Assembly: GCF_038397775.1 (NCBI RefSeq)
Contig: NZ_CP151650.1
Location: forward strand, 6,647,603-6,711,602
Source of the DNA: Pseudomonas sp. RC10
Lineage (GTDB): Bacteria; Pseudomonadota; Gammaproteobacteria; Pseudomonadales; Pseudomonadaceae
Direction of reading: 5' to 3'
DNA: 64,000 nt
In this document: positions 1 through 8,164 of the stretch, in pieces
Position numbering within the stretch: the first letter of the stretch is position 1
Layout of the letters: each line of letters opens with the position of its first letter
Made by a program: the position numbers and the translations under genes
Notes under the pieces: model-generated
What the model saw: the letters and a program-made list of their open reading frames with translations, nothing else
The model's database searches: none
What the model was told of the DNA's origin: nothing

Positions 1-309
1 CGCGGATTTCGAAAAATTCGTCCAGGTTGCTGGAGAAGATCAGCAGAAACTTGAGGCGTTCGAGCAGCGGGTAGGATTCGTCCAGCGCCTGCTCAAGTAC
101 GCGAATATTGAACTGCAGCTGCGACAGCTCGCGGTGAATATAAAGGCTGCTGTCATCCAGGTTCGGGATCACGATCGCCGGGCTGGCAGGCTGCTGCAGC
201 TCGACGGCGGGCAGCACCTCGATAGTCGGTTCGACCACGGCGGTGACTTCCGTAGAAGAGATTTCGGGTTCAAGTTCAATTGAGGCTTCGGTGCTTCCTT
301 CGGTACTCA
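1..309 (-). CDS. ppk: Polyphosphate kinase 1, N-terminal part (runs off the window)
   Basis: Only the first 103 codons are present; the gene continues beyond the left edge. PPK1 reversibly transfers the terminal phosphate of ATP to inorganic polyphosphate. After an acidic, low-complexity N-terminal tail of about 50 residues (typical of pseudomonads), the start of the PPK N domain is clear, with [25 protein letters not shown] and EIR. Start chosen at ATG 309, preceded by an AGGA Shine-Dalgarno about 7 bases upstream. The gene is divergent from the DedA gene, and a PhoB-type box with a -10 element lies about 150 bases upstream. The motif is strong enough to name the gene; downstream domains and catalytic histidines are not visible here. 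Confidence 0.93.
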
Positions 310-460
310 TGAATAATCCTGTAAGGCTGTTGCCCTGTAACAGTTGGGCCGGTAGAACGGCCGAAGAGATCGATCTGTCGGTCCCTTCACGACAAAAGGG
401 ACGATCAGCGGCGCAGACCGGTCACACCGGGCACCTGCGGGCCCGAGCGCGCGGGCAAAC

Positions 461-500
461 GTGACAGTTATAAGCCAGCATTGTGACTGACACATGACAG
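461..500 (-). promoter_or_regulatory. PhoB box and -10 element in front of ppk
   Basis: Read on the minus strand, positions 500-483 give CTGTCAT-GTGT-CAGTCAC. This is two direct 7-base half-sites with a 4-base spacer; the first matches the Pho box half-site CTGTCAT exactly and the second differs from CTGTCAC at one base. Nine bases further on is TTATAA (473-468), correctly placed for a -10 element of a PhoB-activated promoter. Another CTGTCAC half-site follows at 467-461. The layout predicts a leader of about 150 bases before the ppk start and phosphate-starvation control. The sites are seen; PhoB binding is inferred. Confidence 0.65.
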
Positions 501-656
501 CTACATGTCCACCATACCGTGTAGGACCAAAACACGCTTCCTAGACGACAATTCTGCCCAAGTCGTAAGAAACTTTAACGTAGTGACACATTTCGACACT
601 TTCCTGAATGTGTCCGGCGCGTTAGGCTGCGCGTTCATTTCGCCAGCACCCATATG

Positions 657-1277
657 ATGCTCCAGCATTTTTTACAAGAATTTGGCTACTTCGCCCTCTT
701 CCTTGGAACCTTTTTTGAAGGTGAGACCATTTTGGTCCTCGCTGGATTTCTTGCGTTTCGTGGGTACATGGACATCAATCTGGTCGTGGTGGTTGCCTTC
801 TTCGGCAGCTACGCAGGCGATCAGCTCTGGTATTTCATGGGGCGCAAGCATGGCCGCAAGCTTTTGGCACGCAAGCCGCGCTGGCAACTGCTGGGCGATC
901 GCGCGCTGGAACATATTCGTCGGCACCCCGACATCTGGGTGCTGAGCTTCCGATTTGTCTACGGTTTGCGCACGGTGATGCCGGTGGCCATCGGCCTTTC
1001 CGGGTATCCGCCGGGGCGTTATTTGCTGCTCAACGGCATCGGTGCTGCGGTCTGGGCGGCGGCGCTGGGCGCTGCGGCCTACAAATTCGGCGCGGTGCTT
1101 GAAGGTTTGCTGGGCAACGTCAAGAAATACGAGCTGTGGGTCTTGGGTGCACTGCTGGTGATTGGTGGCCTGCTTTGGATCAGACGTCGTATCAAAAACG
1201 CCCGTATTGCGCGCGAGGCCAAACTGGCGGTTTCAGCCGCGGCCCCCGTCGAGGTCAAGGACCGGCCAGACGAGTGA
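657..1277 (+). CDS. DedA family membrane protein
   Basis: About 206 residues, the usual size of DedA/VTT-domain inner-membrane proteins, which act in membrane homeostasis and, in several members, undecaprenyl-phosphate or phospholipid flipping. Visible family marks are the acidic re-entrant segment FFEGETILVLAG near the N-terminus, GDQLWYFMGRKHG at about 60, and the conserved RFVYGLRTVMPVAIGLSG segment at about 95-115 with its Arg and Pro. Hydrophobic helices follow. Two adjacent ATG codons (654 and 657) could serve as start. No strong Shine-Dalgarno is seen. The 3' end overlaps the convergent desaturase gene by 23 bases. Substrate cannot be told from the sequence. Confidence 0.85.
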   Translation: MLQHFLQEFGYFALFLGTFFEGETILVLAGFLAFRGYMDINLVVVVAFFGSYAGDQLWYFMGRKHGRKLLARKPRWQLLGDRALEHIRRHPDIWVLSFRFVYGLRTVMPVAIGLSGYPPGRYLLLNGIGAAVWAAALGAAAYKFGAVLEGLLGNVKKYELWVLGALLVIGGLLWIRRRIKNARIAREAKLAVSAAAPVEVKDRPDE

Positions 1278-2493
1278 ATCGACCCCGAGCGCAATACACA
1301 GCGATTGCGCTCAGCAGCGTGTAAGTCAGCAACACTGTCCAGCCCAACGCACTCGCGGGCCACAGGCCTACTGCCGGAGCCACCGCCATTAACGGCAGGT
1401 TCGCCACCAGCCTCACCCCTTCCAGCTTCAACGCCGCCGGCCGGTTTTCCAGTGCCGCGCCAAACACGAACAGCCCCAACGCCACCCATGACCAGCCGAC
1501 GATCAGCGCAGCCCACGGCAACACGTCGCCGTTCGACAGCAGATAACTCCCCAGCAGCGTGTACAGCGAAAATTGTGCGCCAATGTACAGCTGCTGCGTC
1601 AGGCTCAACGGCACCTCGAATTTGCGGAATTGCACAAGGTCCGGCTTGCTGATCGGATATTTCCGCGCCACGTCCGCAGGCCGCCACCCGGTCGGCATGA
1701 ACCAGATCCGCCATTTGTCCCACGTCGATTCGGCCCGTCGTGCATCCGCTGCCAATTGAGCATAGAACTGCACGTTCGCCCACAGCGGGTTCCAGCTTCT
1801 CAAAGGGGTTGTGACCCCGAAAATCGGCGGTTCCTCATCCAGCTCTTCCTGGAAGGTGCCGAACAGTCGGTCCCAAACAATGAACACCCCGCCGTAGTTG
1901 CGATCCATGTAGACACGGTTCTGCGCGTGGTGAGCGCGATGATTGGATGGCGTCACGAAGAACCATTCGAACCAGCCCAGCTTGGGAATGTGCCGAGTGT
2001 GGACCCAGAATTGATAAAGCAGATTGAGCGAGGCCACCGCCACGAACACCACCAGCGGCACGCCGACCACGGCCAGCGGCAGATAGAAAATCCAGCTCAG
2101 CAGAAAGCCGGTGCTGGTCTGGCGCAAGGCGGTCGAGAGGTTGTAGTCCTCGCTCTGGTGATGCACCGAGTGCGCGGCCCAGAGAATGTTGCGCTCGTGC
2201 CCCATCCGATGAAGCCAGTAATAGCAGAAGTCGTAAAAGATGAAGGCGAACCCCCAGACCCAGACGCTCTCGGCAGACAGCCGCCACAAGGCCAGATGCT
2301 CCAGCGCAAAGGCGTAGGTCACCAGCCCCACGCCTTTGGTCAGCAGACCCGTCGTCGTCGATAACACGCCTGTACTGAGGCTGTTGATCGCATCGGCGAC
2401 CCGGTAATTGTTGACCTTGCGCCAACGGTCGGCGACCAGCTCGACACCGATCAGCACGAAGAAAAACGGCACTGCGTACAGAATGAAATTCAT
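1255..2493 (-). CDS. Sterol desaturase / fatty acid hydroxylase family protein (AGMO-like)
   Basis: Di-iron membrane hydroxylase family. The three histidine clusters that bind the iron pair are present: HRMGH at 95-99, HSVHH at 108-112 and HRAHH at 185-189, between hydrophobic segments. At 412 residues it is longer than simple bacterial desaturases (about 250-300), because of a C-terminal extension of about 110 residues with several apparent membrane helices. That architecture resembles alkylglycerol monooxygenase (TMEM195/AGMO), so ether-lipid cleavage is possible but is inference. Start taken as ATG 2493; an in-frame GTG lies at 2502. It overlaps dedA tail to tail and is divergent from elbB. 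Confidence 0.82.
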   Translation of the reverse strand: MNFILYAVPFFFVLIGVELVADRWRKVNNYRVADAINSLSTGVLSTTTGLLTKGVGLVTYAFALEHLALWRLSAESVWVWGFAFIFYDFCYYWLHRMGHERNILWAAHSVHHQSEDYNLSTALRQTSTGFLLSWIFYLPLAVVGVPLVVFVAVASLNLLYQFWVHTRHIPKLGWFEWFFVTPSNHRAHHAQNRVYMDRNYGGVFIVWDRLFGTFQEELDEEPPIFGVTTPLRSWNPLWANVQFYAQLAADARRAESTWDKWRIWFMPTGWRPADVARKYPISKPDLVQFRKFEVPLSLTQQLYIGAQFSLYTLLGSYLLSNGDVLPWAALIVGWSWVALGLFVFGAALENRPAALKLEGVRLVANLPLMAVAPAVGLWPASALGWTVLLTYTLLSAIAVYCARGRFTRLAGP

Positions 2494-2681
2494 CGACGCC
2501 ACCCGACAACGAAACCTCGAAGATTAGGCGTCACCACGGCAAAACCCTATGGCAACAGATGACAAATTAGTAGACATTTGAGGACATCGTTGGCGCGGCG
2601 AGCCGCTCGTAAGCGCCAGGGAACACGACATCACCGGCGTACCCGGTCTAGCCCGGATCGCTCAAGAGAGGGAACACAGGC

Positions 2682-3359
2682 ATGAGCAAAAAAGTGGCCG
2701 TCATTCTTTCCGGTTGCGGCGTCCAGGACGGCGCGGAAATTCACGAAAGCGTGCTCACCCTGCTGCGTCTGGATCAACGCGGCGCCGAGGTGAAGTGCTT
2801 CGCGCCAAACATCCCTCAGTACCACGTGATCAATCACCTCACTGGCGAAGAAATGCCTGAAACCCGCAATGTGTTGGTGGAATCAGCGCGCATCGTGCGG
2901 GGCGCCATTGAGGACATCCGCGAGGCGGACGTCACTGAGTTCGATGCGTTGATCATCCCGGGCGGCTTTGGCGCGGCGAAGAACCTGTCGAACTTCGCCT
3001 CAGAAGGCTCAGGCTGCAAGGTTCAAGCGGAGGTGCTGGCCATGGCAGAAGCCTTCGCCATGGCGGGCAAACCCATTGGATTGATCTGTGTGTCGCCCGC
3101 GTTGGCGGCCAAGATCTACGGCCCGGGCGTGACCTGCACCGTTGGCAATTGCCCCGAAACTGCCGCCAAAATCACCAGGATGGGTGGCCAGCACGAAGAA
3201 TGCGACGTCACTGACATCGTTGAAGACAAGGCCCGCAAGCTGGTCAGCACCCCGGCGTACATGGTTGCCAAGTCGATTGGCGAAGCAGCGTCGGGGATCA
3301 ACAAGCTGGTGGATCGGGTGCTGGAGTTGGTGCAGGAAAGTGAGGACGTTTCGGCCTGA
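2682..3359 (+). CDS. elbB: ElbB glyoxalase III / DJ-1-PfpI family protein
   Basis: A 225-residue cytoplasmic member of the class I glutamine amidotransferase-like (DJ-1/PfpI) superfamily, matching E. coli ElbB, which is linked to isoprenoid synthesis and has weak glyoxalase activity. It opens with KKVAVILSGCGVQDGAEIHE. The substrate loop PGGFGAAKNLSNFA lies at about 93-106, and the nucleophile elbow Cys136 sits in GLICVSPALAA. Start ATG 2682 has a purine-rich GAGGGAA/AGG leader. It stands alone, followed by a REP-type inverted repeat that may serve as its 3' end. Family assignment is secure; the physiological substrate is unsettled. Confidence 0.92.
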   Translation: MSKKVAVILSGCGVQDGAEIHESVLTLLRLDQRGAEVKCFAPNIPQYHVINHLTGEEMPETRNVLVESARIVRGAIEDIREADVTEFDALIIPGGFGAAKNLSNFASEGSGCKVQAEVLAMAEAFAMAGKPIGLICVSPALAAKIYGPGVTCTVGNCPETAAKITRMGGQHEECDVTDIVEDKARKLVSTPAYMVAKSIGEAASGINKLVDRVLELVQESEDVSA

Positions 3360-3370
3360 TGAATAACTTT

Positions 3371-3453
3371 AGGAGCCGGCTTGCTGGCGAAAGCGGTGGG
3401 ACTGACCCTCATGCACTGACTGATGAATCGCTTTCGCCAGCAAGCCAACTCCT
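3371..3453. repeat. REPIN (paired REP inverted repeat) after elbB
   Basis: Two inverted copies of a GGAGCCGGCTTGCTGGCGAAAGCG-type REP element are separated by about 30 bases (left arm from 3371, right arm ending near 3453, the right copy slightly diverged). The pair can fold as one long hairpin in the gap between elbB and the convergent UPF0178 gene. It belongs to the same subtype as the pair at 29549-29637. Confidence 0.75.
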
Positions 3454-3471
3454 ACACCTGTCGTCCGTTGA

Positions 3472-3933
3472 TCAGGCGGGGGATTCCCGCGCTAACCGGG
3501 TCAAAATCCGGTCCAGCGAATTGGCGAACGCCTGTTTCTCGCGATCCCCGTAAGCCCCCTGCCCGCCTCCTGCCTGCCCCTGTTCGCGCAAGTCGGTGAA
3601 CAGGTTGCGCACGGCCAGTCGCTCACCCATGTTCTGCTCGTCGAACTCCTTGCCACGCGGGTCCAGCGCTGCAACGCCCTTTTTCACCAGCCGATCCGCC
3701 AGCGGCACGTCGCTGCAAATCACCAGTTCGCCCGGCGCTGCATGCTCGACCAGGTAATCGTCAGCCGCATCAGGGCCGCTGGGCACCACGATCAGCTTGA
3801 CCAGCGCGAACGCAGGCCGAGGCACCGCTTGCCCCGCCACCAGCACAACCTCGAACTGGCGCTTGAGGGCGAATTTGACCACTTGATCCCTGGCCGCTTT
3901 CGGACAGGCATCGGCATCGATCCAGACGCGCAT
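3472..3933 (-). CDS. YaiI/YqxD family protein (UPF0178)
   Basis: A 153-residue protein that starts with the family signature MRVWIDADACPKAARD and keeps CSDVPLAD and GVAALDPRGKEF further on, both diagnostic of the UPF0178 family, a PIN-like fold of unknown function. Length equals the family norm. It is monocistronic between two REP-type repeats, convergent with elbB. No catalytic role has been established; PIN-like acidic residues hint at nuclease ancestry, but that is inference. Confidence 0.9.
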   Translation of the reverse strand: MRVWIDADACPKAARDQVVKFALKRQFEVVLVAGQAVPRPAFALVKLIVVPSGPDAADDYLVEHAAPGELVICSDVPLADRLVKKGVAALDPRGKEFDEQNMGERLAVRNLFTDLREQGQAGGGQGAYGDREKQAFANSLDRILTRLARESPA

Positions 3934-3958
3934 GTTAAAACTCCATCATTCTGCTTTT

Positions 3959-4093
3959 GTAGGAGCGTGGCTTGTCCCGCGAACGGCGGGGAACCCGCCG
4001 CAAAACCCGCATATGCAGTCCTTCTGTTGCACCGCGCCTGCCGGATTCACGACGACTACGTCGCCGATCGCGGGACGAGCCACGCTCCTACAG
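3959..4093. repeat. REPIN, GTAGGAGCGTGGC subtype
   Basis: Left arm GTAGGAGCGTGGCTTGTCCC begins at 3959 and its inverted copy ends at 4093 (GGGACGAGCCACGCTCCTAC). The loop of about 85 bases holds a smaller inverted repeat, GGCGGG..CCCGCC. The element lies between the UPF0178 gene start and the 3' end of the FTR1 gene. It shares arms with the element at 25931-26066. Confidence 0.78.
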
Positions 4094-4098
4094 GTCAA

Positions 4099-5994
4099 TC
4101 ACACAGCCGCAACCCGGCGCTTTTCTGATAACCGGCTGCGACCATACAGCACCGCAATCGCCAGCAACGCAACCGCCTGCGCGCCCAAGGAATACGCATC
4201 GGCGTGAATGCCCAACCAATCGAACTCGAAGAACGGCACGGGCCGTGTGCCAAAGATGCCAGCCTCTTGCAGCGCCTTGACGCCATGCCCGGCGAACACC
4301 ACCGACAACGCGCACAGCAGCGCAGCGTTGATACCGAAGAACATCGCCAACGGCAGTTTCGCCGAACCGCGCAGAATCACCCACGCAAGGCCCACCAACA
4401 GCACCAGCGCCGTGGCACCGCCAGCCAGCACGGCGTTATGCCCGGCGGGACCTGCCTGCAGCCACAACGTCTCGTAGAACAGAATCACCTCGAACAGCTC
4501 GCGGTACACCGAGAAGAATGCCAGCACTGCGAAGCCGAACCGACCGCCACCGCCCACAAGGCTGCTCTTGATGTAGTCCTGCCACGCCGCCGCGTGACGA
4601 CGGTCGTGCATCCACACGCCCAGCCACAGCACCATGACGCTGGCGAACAGCGCCGTCGCGCCTTCCAGCAATTCTCGCTGCGAACCGCTGACATCGATCA
4701 CGTACGCTGCCAGCGCCCACGTTCCCAAGCCTGCCAGCAGCGCCAAACCCCAACCCACGTTGACGCTGCGCACCGCCGATTGCTGGCCGGTGTTGCGCAG
4801 GAACGCCAGAATCGCCGCCAGCACCAGAATCGCTTCCAGCCCTTCGCGCAACAGAATCAAGAGGCCCGAGATGAAGCTCAGGGACGTACTGAGGCCATCG
4901 CTGCCAAGCAGATCGGCAGACACTTTGAGTTTTGCCTTCGCCGCCGCCAGTTTCTCAGCCGCTTCTGCAGCGGGCAGCCCGTCCTGCAACGACTGACGGT
5001 AGGCCATCAGCGCCTTCTCGGTGTCCTTGCGAACCGTGGCGTCCACGTTGTCCAGCGAGCTTTCGACCAACTCGAAGCCTTCCAGATACGCCGCCACCGA
5101 CAGATCATAGGCCTGCTCGTGATCACCGGCCTGGTACGCCGCCAGGCTCTTGTCCAGCGTCGAGCTGGTGTAATCGAGCAGTTGCGAGGGACCCCGCTGG
5201 ACCTGCGGTGGCTGGGCACGCTGGGCGCGGAAGGCCGCAGCGGCTTTCGGGCCCTCCACAACCAGCACTTCTGTCGGCGTCTGGCGGGCCAGGTCCGCGA
5301 GGTTGAACGTCTTGACCGCTTCGGCTTTGGGGTCGGCCGTGAAGCTTGCGATGTAGGTCGCCACATCCCAGCGCTGACGGTCATCCAGTTGGTCGGCGAA
5401 CGACGGCATGTCCGTGCCTTCGATGCCCAGGCCCAACGTGCTGTAGACGTCATACAGGCTCAGGCGATCAAACCGCGACGCATCACGCATGTTCGCAGGG
5501 GGTGGCGACATGCCGACAGCCGCAGGACCATCACCCGCTCCCGCATTACCGTGACAGACCGAGCAATACTGCGCGTAGAGCGGCGCACCGCGTGTCGCGT
5601 CCGGGGTGATGATCGGTGCCTGGCTCACTTCGTACGCCACGGCCAGCTTCGCCCCCAACTGCCGTGCTTGATGCGCGACCTGCGCGCCATCGTCCTTTTG
5701 CTCGACAGCCGACAGCAGCGCCTTCGCGCCTTGCGTGAGTTCGGCACGCTCCGGCCGCTCGGGCAAGCCCGCGATCAAACCCTGAACAGCGCCGAGAAAT
5801 TCGAGTTGCTCCCGATACTCAGCCTCGTCGATCACCTTGCCGTCCGCCACCGTCGCCGGGTAGTCGGCGCTGACGTAGTTGAACAGGTGAAGGGCTTGCG
5901 CGGCGCCATCAACGGAATCCGCGCGAGCGGTCACGCTGAGCAGGATCAGCAGCGCCAGACCCAAGCCAGCCATGAAACGTGAAGGGGAAAACAT
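4099..5994 (-). CDS. Cytochrome c-FTR1 family high-affinity iron permease fusion
   Basis: 631 residues. A signal peptide (about 1-25) leads into a periplasmic part with a class I cytochrome c site, CSVCH at 144-148, and a probable axial Met196 in GTDMPSF. A helical EfeO-like stretch (about 270-360) comes next, then a seven-helix FTR1 permease domain. The permease has the iron-binding REGLE (383-387) and RELFE (498-502) motifs, plus a further RELLE at about 440. FTR1/EfeU proteins import iron coupled to ferrous oxidation; here the haem domain is fused to the permease and could carry the electrons. Start ATG 5994. It ends just after a REPIN and its upstream gap faces the lipoprotein operon. I found no convincing Fur box. 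Confidence 0.88.
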   Translation of the reverse strand: MFSPSRFMAGLGLALLILLSVTARADSVDGAAQALHLFNYVSADYPATVADGKVIDEAEYREQLEFLGAVQGLIAGLPERPERAELTQGAKALLSAVEQKDDGAQVAHQARQLGAKLAVAYEVSQAPIITPDATRGAPLYAQYCSVCHGNAGAGDGPAAVGMSPPPANMRDASRFDRLSLYDVYSTLGLGIEGTDMPSFADQLDDRQRWDVATYIASFTADPKAEAVKTFNLADLARQTPTEVLVVEGPKAAAAFRAQRAQPPQVQRGPSQLLDYTSSTLDKSLAAYQAGDHEQAYDLSVAAYLEGFELVESSLDNVDATVRKDTEKALMAYRQSLQDGLPAAEAAEKLAAAKAKLKVSADLLGSDGLSTSLSFISGLLILLREGLEAILVLAAILAFLRNTGQQSAVRSVNVGWGLALLAGLGTWALAAYVIDVSGSQRELLEGATALFASVMVLWLGVWMHDRRHAAAWQDYIKSSLVGGGGRFGFAVLAFFSVYRELFEVILFYETLWLQAGPAGHNAVLAGGATALVLLVGLAWVILRGSAKLPLAMFFGINAALLCALSVVFAGHGVKALQEAGIFGTRPVPFFEFDWLGIHADAYSLGAQAVALLAIAVLYGRSRLSEKRRVAAV

Positions 5995-6184
5995 GAGTGG
6001 ATCTCAAACAGGAATGCGAAGGGTTGTCATTGTTCATGTTGAGAGACTTGCACTCAAGTTTTACGGCATCTTTCGCGCCGTTTTTTGCAGGCCAAGGTGC
6101 GACGCATCAATTTTTTTCGAAAACAGCGCGGCATAGAGGCTGTGTAAGACGTGTCCGAAAATCCCGTGCGACATCAAAAAGCCA

Positions 6185-6212
6185 TTGTTTAAAGCGTCTC
6201 GGTCCTTATAAT
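6185..6212 (+). promoter_or_regulatory. Sigma70-type promoter of the lipoprotein operon
   Basis: TTGTTT at 6185-6190 and a perfect TATAAT at 6207-6212, with a 16-base spacer, inside the 349-base gap between the FTR1 gene and the lipoprotein operon. It would start transcription near 6219 and leave an untranslated leader of about 125 bases before the ATG at 6344. The rest of the gap (5995-6184) shows no gene or clear operator. Confidence 0.65.
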
Positions 6213-6343
6213 CCCCCGCCGCCGCTTCTTGGCACACAGCTATCGCTTGATGACTGGCCCCGCTGGAAGCCCCCGCGTCTCAAAAAAGGAATTGCACAGC
6301 CGAGCGTCATGGAAACCGGCTGGCTCACTCAAGGAAAGATTCG

Positions 6344-7747
6344 ATGTGCTCTCGCGCCCTCGGCACACTGGTGCTGATCATTGCCGCGCAACTGACCGGC
6401 TGCGCTGCGTTTCGCAGCTATGACACCGAGCTGCAGCAGACCAATCAGCAGCTTGCCAGCGGCAACGTCGATGGCGCCCTGCTATTGCTGGAAAAACACA
6501 ACACCGGGGACGACAAGGACCTTCTCTACTACTTCGAGAAAGGCGAACTGCTGCGCTCCAAAGGCGATCTCGCGGGTAGCCAGCTGGCGTGGGGCCGCGC
6601 TGACCAGACCGTCATCGCCTGGGAAGACGCCGTCAAGCTGGACAGCGGCAAATATCTGGCGCAGTTCGGCAGCTACCTGGTGAACGACAAAGTGCGGCGC
6701 TACGAAGGCTACGACTACGAAAAAGTCATGCTGACCACGCAAATGGCGCTGAACCGGCTGGCCGAAAACGACTTCGATGGCGCCCGCACTGACATCAAGC
6801 GAACCCACGAGCGCGAAGCCGTGATCGCCGAACTGCGCGACAAGCAGTACCTCAAGAGCGAAGACGACGCCCGAAGCCAAGGCATGGCGTTTCAGTACAA
6901 AGACCTCAAGGGCTATCCGGTCGCCACCCTCGACGCGCCGGAAGTCATAAACCTGAAGAACAGCTATCAGAGCGCGTTCAGTCACTACCTTGCCGGTTTC
7001 GTGTACGAAGCGCTGGGCGAAAAAGACTTGGCAGCGCCAGGCTATCGTCAGGCGGCCGAGCTGCGCCCCAACACACCGCTGTTGGATCACGCCCTGCTGG
7101 ACCTCGATGCCGCTGGCAGCAAAAACACCGCCACCGACGGCAGTGATGTGTTGCTGGTGGTGCAGACCGGCCTCGCACCTGCGCGTGACTCGATTCGTAT
7201 CCCGCTTCCATTGCCGATTGACAACAATCTGGTCATCACCACCCTGTCGTTTCCAGTCGTCAAAGCCGACAACTCGACGCCGCTCTTCAATCAGGTCGGC
7301 GTGGACGGTCAGCCTGTCAACCTGACGTCGCTCAACAGCACCACCGCCATGTCCCGCCGCGCCCTGCGTGACGACATGCCGGGCATTTTGCTGCGCACCA
7401 CCGTGCGCGCCATCAGCCGTGGCGTCGCGCAGAAGAAGCTCAACGAGGTCAATCCGCTGGCAGGGCTGGCCGTCGGCATTGCGTCCGCCGTCACGGAAAA
7501 CGCCGACACCCGCACTTGGCGCACCTTACCGGACCACACCCTGGTGGCACGCATGCGCCTCAAACCGGGGGCGCACGAGGTGACTTTGCCCTCTTCGCTG
7601 GGCGGTACTCATGTGCAACTCAACATCGACCGCCCTTACCAAGTGGTCACTCTGCGTGCCATCGGCAATCAGGTGTTCACCAGCGGCCTGGCCGCGCAGG
7701 TGATCCCGTCGACCCTGCCGCAAGCCGTGGCCCTCAACACCCCTTGA
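6344..7747 (+). CDS. COG3014-type lipoprotein, first gene of the envelope operon
   Basis: 467 residues. A lipoprotein signal ends in the lipobox LTGC with Cys20 as the lipidated residue. The N-terminal half is helical with tetratricopeptide-like repeats (for example LLLLEKHNTGDDKDLLYYFEKG and AAPGYRQAAEL), and the C-terminal half is beta-rich. Its role is unknown. It leads a tight operon with the YcfL-like, LpoB-like and fourth genes (gaps of 13 and 35 bases, then a 1-base overlap), which suggests a shared outer-membrane or peptidoglycan task. Start ATG 6344 has AAGGAAAG 7 bases upstream and lies downstream of a good promoter. Lipoprotein nature is clear; family naming is from memory of similar operons. 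Confidence 0.8.
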   Translation: MCSRALGTLVLIIAAQLTGCAAFRSYDTELQQTNQQLASGNVDGALLLLEKHNTGDDKDLLYYFEKGELLRSKGDLAGSQLAWGRADQTVIAWEDAVKLDSGKYLAQFGSYLVNDKVRRYEGYDYEKVMLTTQMALNRLAENDFDGARTDIKRTHEREAVIAELRDKQYLKSEDDARSQGMAFQYKDLKGYPVATLDAPEVINLKNSYQSAFSHYLAGFVYEALGEKDLAAPGYRQAAELRPNTPLLDHALLDLDAAGSKNTATDGSDVLLVVQTGLAPARDSIRIPLPLPIDNNLVITTLSFPVVKADNSTPLFNQVGVDGQPVNLTSLNSTTAMSRRALRDDMPGILLRTTVRAISRGVAQKKLNEVNPLAGLAVGIASAVTENADTRTWRTLPDHTLVARMRLKPGAHEVTLPSSLGGTHVQLNIDRPYQVVTLRAIGNQVFTSGLAAQVIPSTLPQAVALNTP

Positions 7748-7760
7748 ACGGAGACACAAC

Positions 7761-8129
7761 ATGCTTCGCAAGATATGCGCCCTGATGGCCCTGGCGTTGC
7801 TCGCCGGTTGCGCCACCCCGCCGCCCGCCCCGGGCAGCGCCGCCAGCAAGGTGGTCGCCTTGGGTGACCTGAAAAACATCGACATCGGGCCGATGCGGGT
7901 CGCCCGTGAAAACGGCTTCCTGACCGTCAACGTCTCGCTGAACAACACCAGCCGCTACAACAAGACGATGTACTACCGCTTCGCCTGGCTGGGCAATGAC
8001 GGCTTCCCGGTCGCTGAGCCCGAGACCTGGAAAAGCCTGACGCTGTATGGCTCGCAGAGCAGTTTCCTCCCCGCCATCGCGCCCGTGCCCAGGGCCACGG
8101 ACTTCCGCCTCGAAGTCAAAACCCCTTGA
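7761..8129 (+). CDS. YcfL family lipoprotein
   Basis: 122 residues with a lipoprotein signal and lipobox LAGC (Cys17), followed by a short compact domain with NVSLNNTSRYNKTMYYRFAWLG. This is typical of the YcfL family (DUF1425), small lipoproteins usually encoded beside LpoB. The neighbouring gene here is indeed LpoB-like, as in the E. coli ycfL-lpoB pair. Start ATG 7761 has CGGAGA upstream. The function of YcfL is not established. Confidence 0.85.
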   Translation: MLRKICALMALALLAGCATPPPAPGSAASKVVALGDLKNIDIGPMRVARENGFLTVNVSLNNTSRYNKTMYYRFAWLGNDGFPVAEPETWKSLTLYGSQSSFLPAIAPVPRATDFRLEVKTP

Positions 8130-8164
8130 TGCCCCTTATTCGCTCAGCAAAAGAGACCCCTTTC

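Noticed and set aside
4204..5982. Long open frame (592 codons) on the plus strand opposite the FTR1 gene
   Set aside because: Rich in Arg, Gln and His without any domain, a typical antisense shadow of a high-GC gene whose minus-strand product has clear motifs.
5995..6060. Fur box upstream of the FTR1 gene
   Set aside because: The sequence around TTGTCATTGTTCAT has too few matches to the Fur consensus to be listed.
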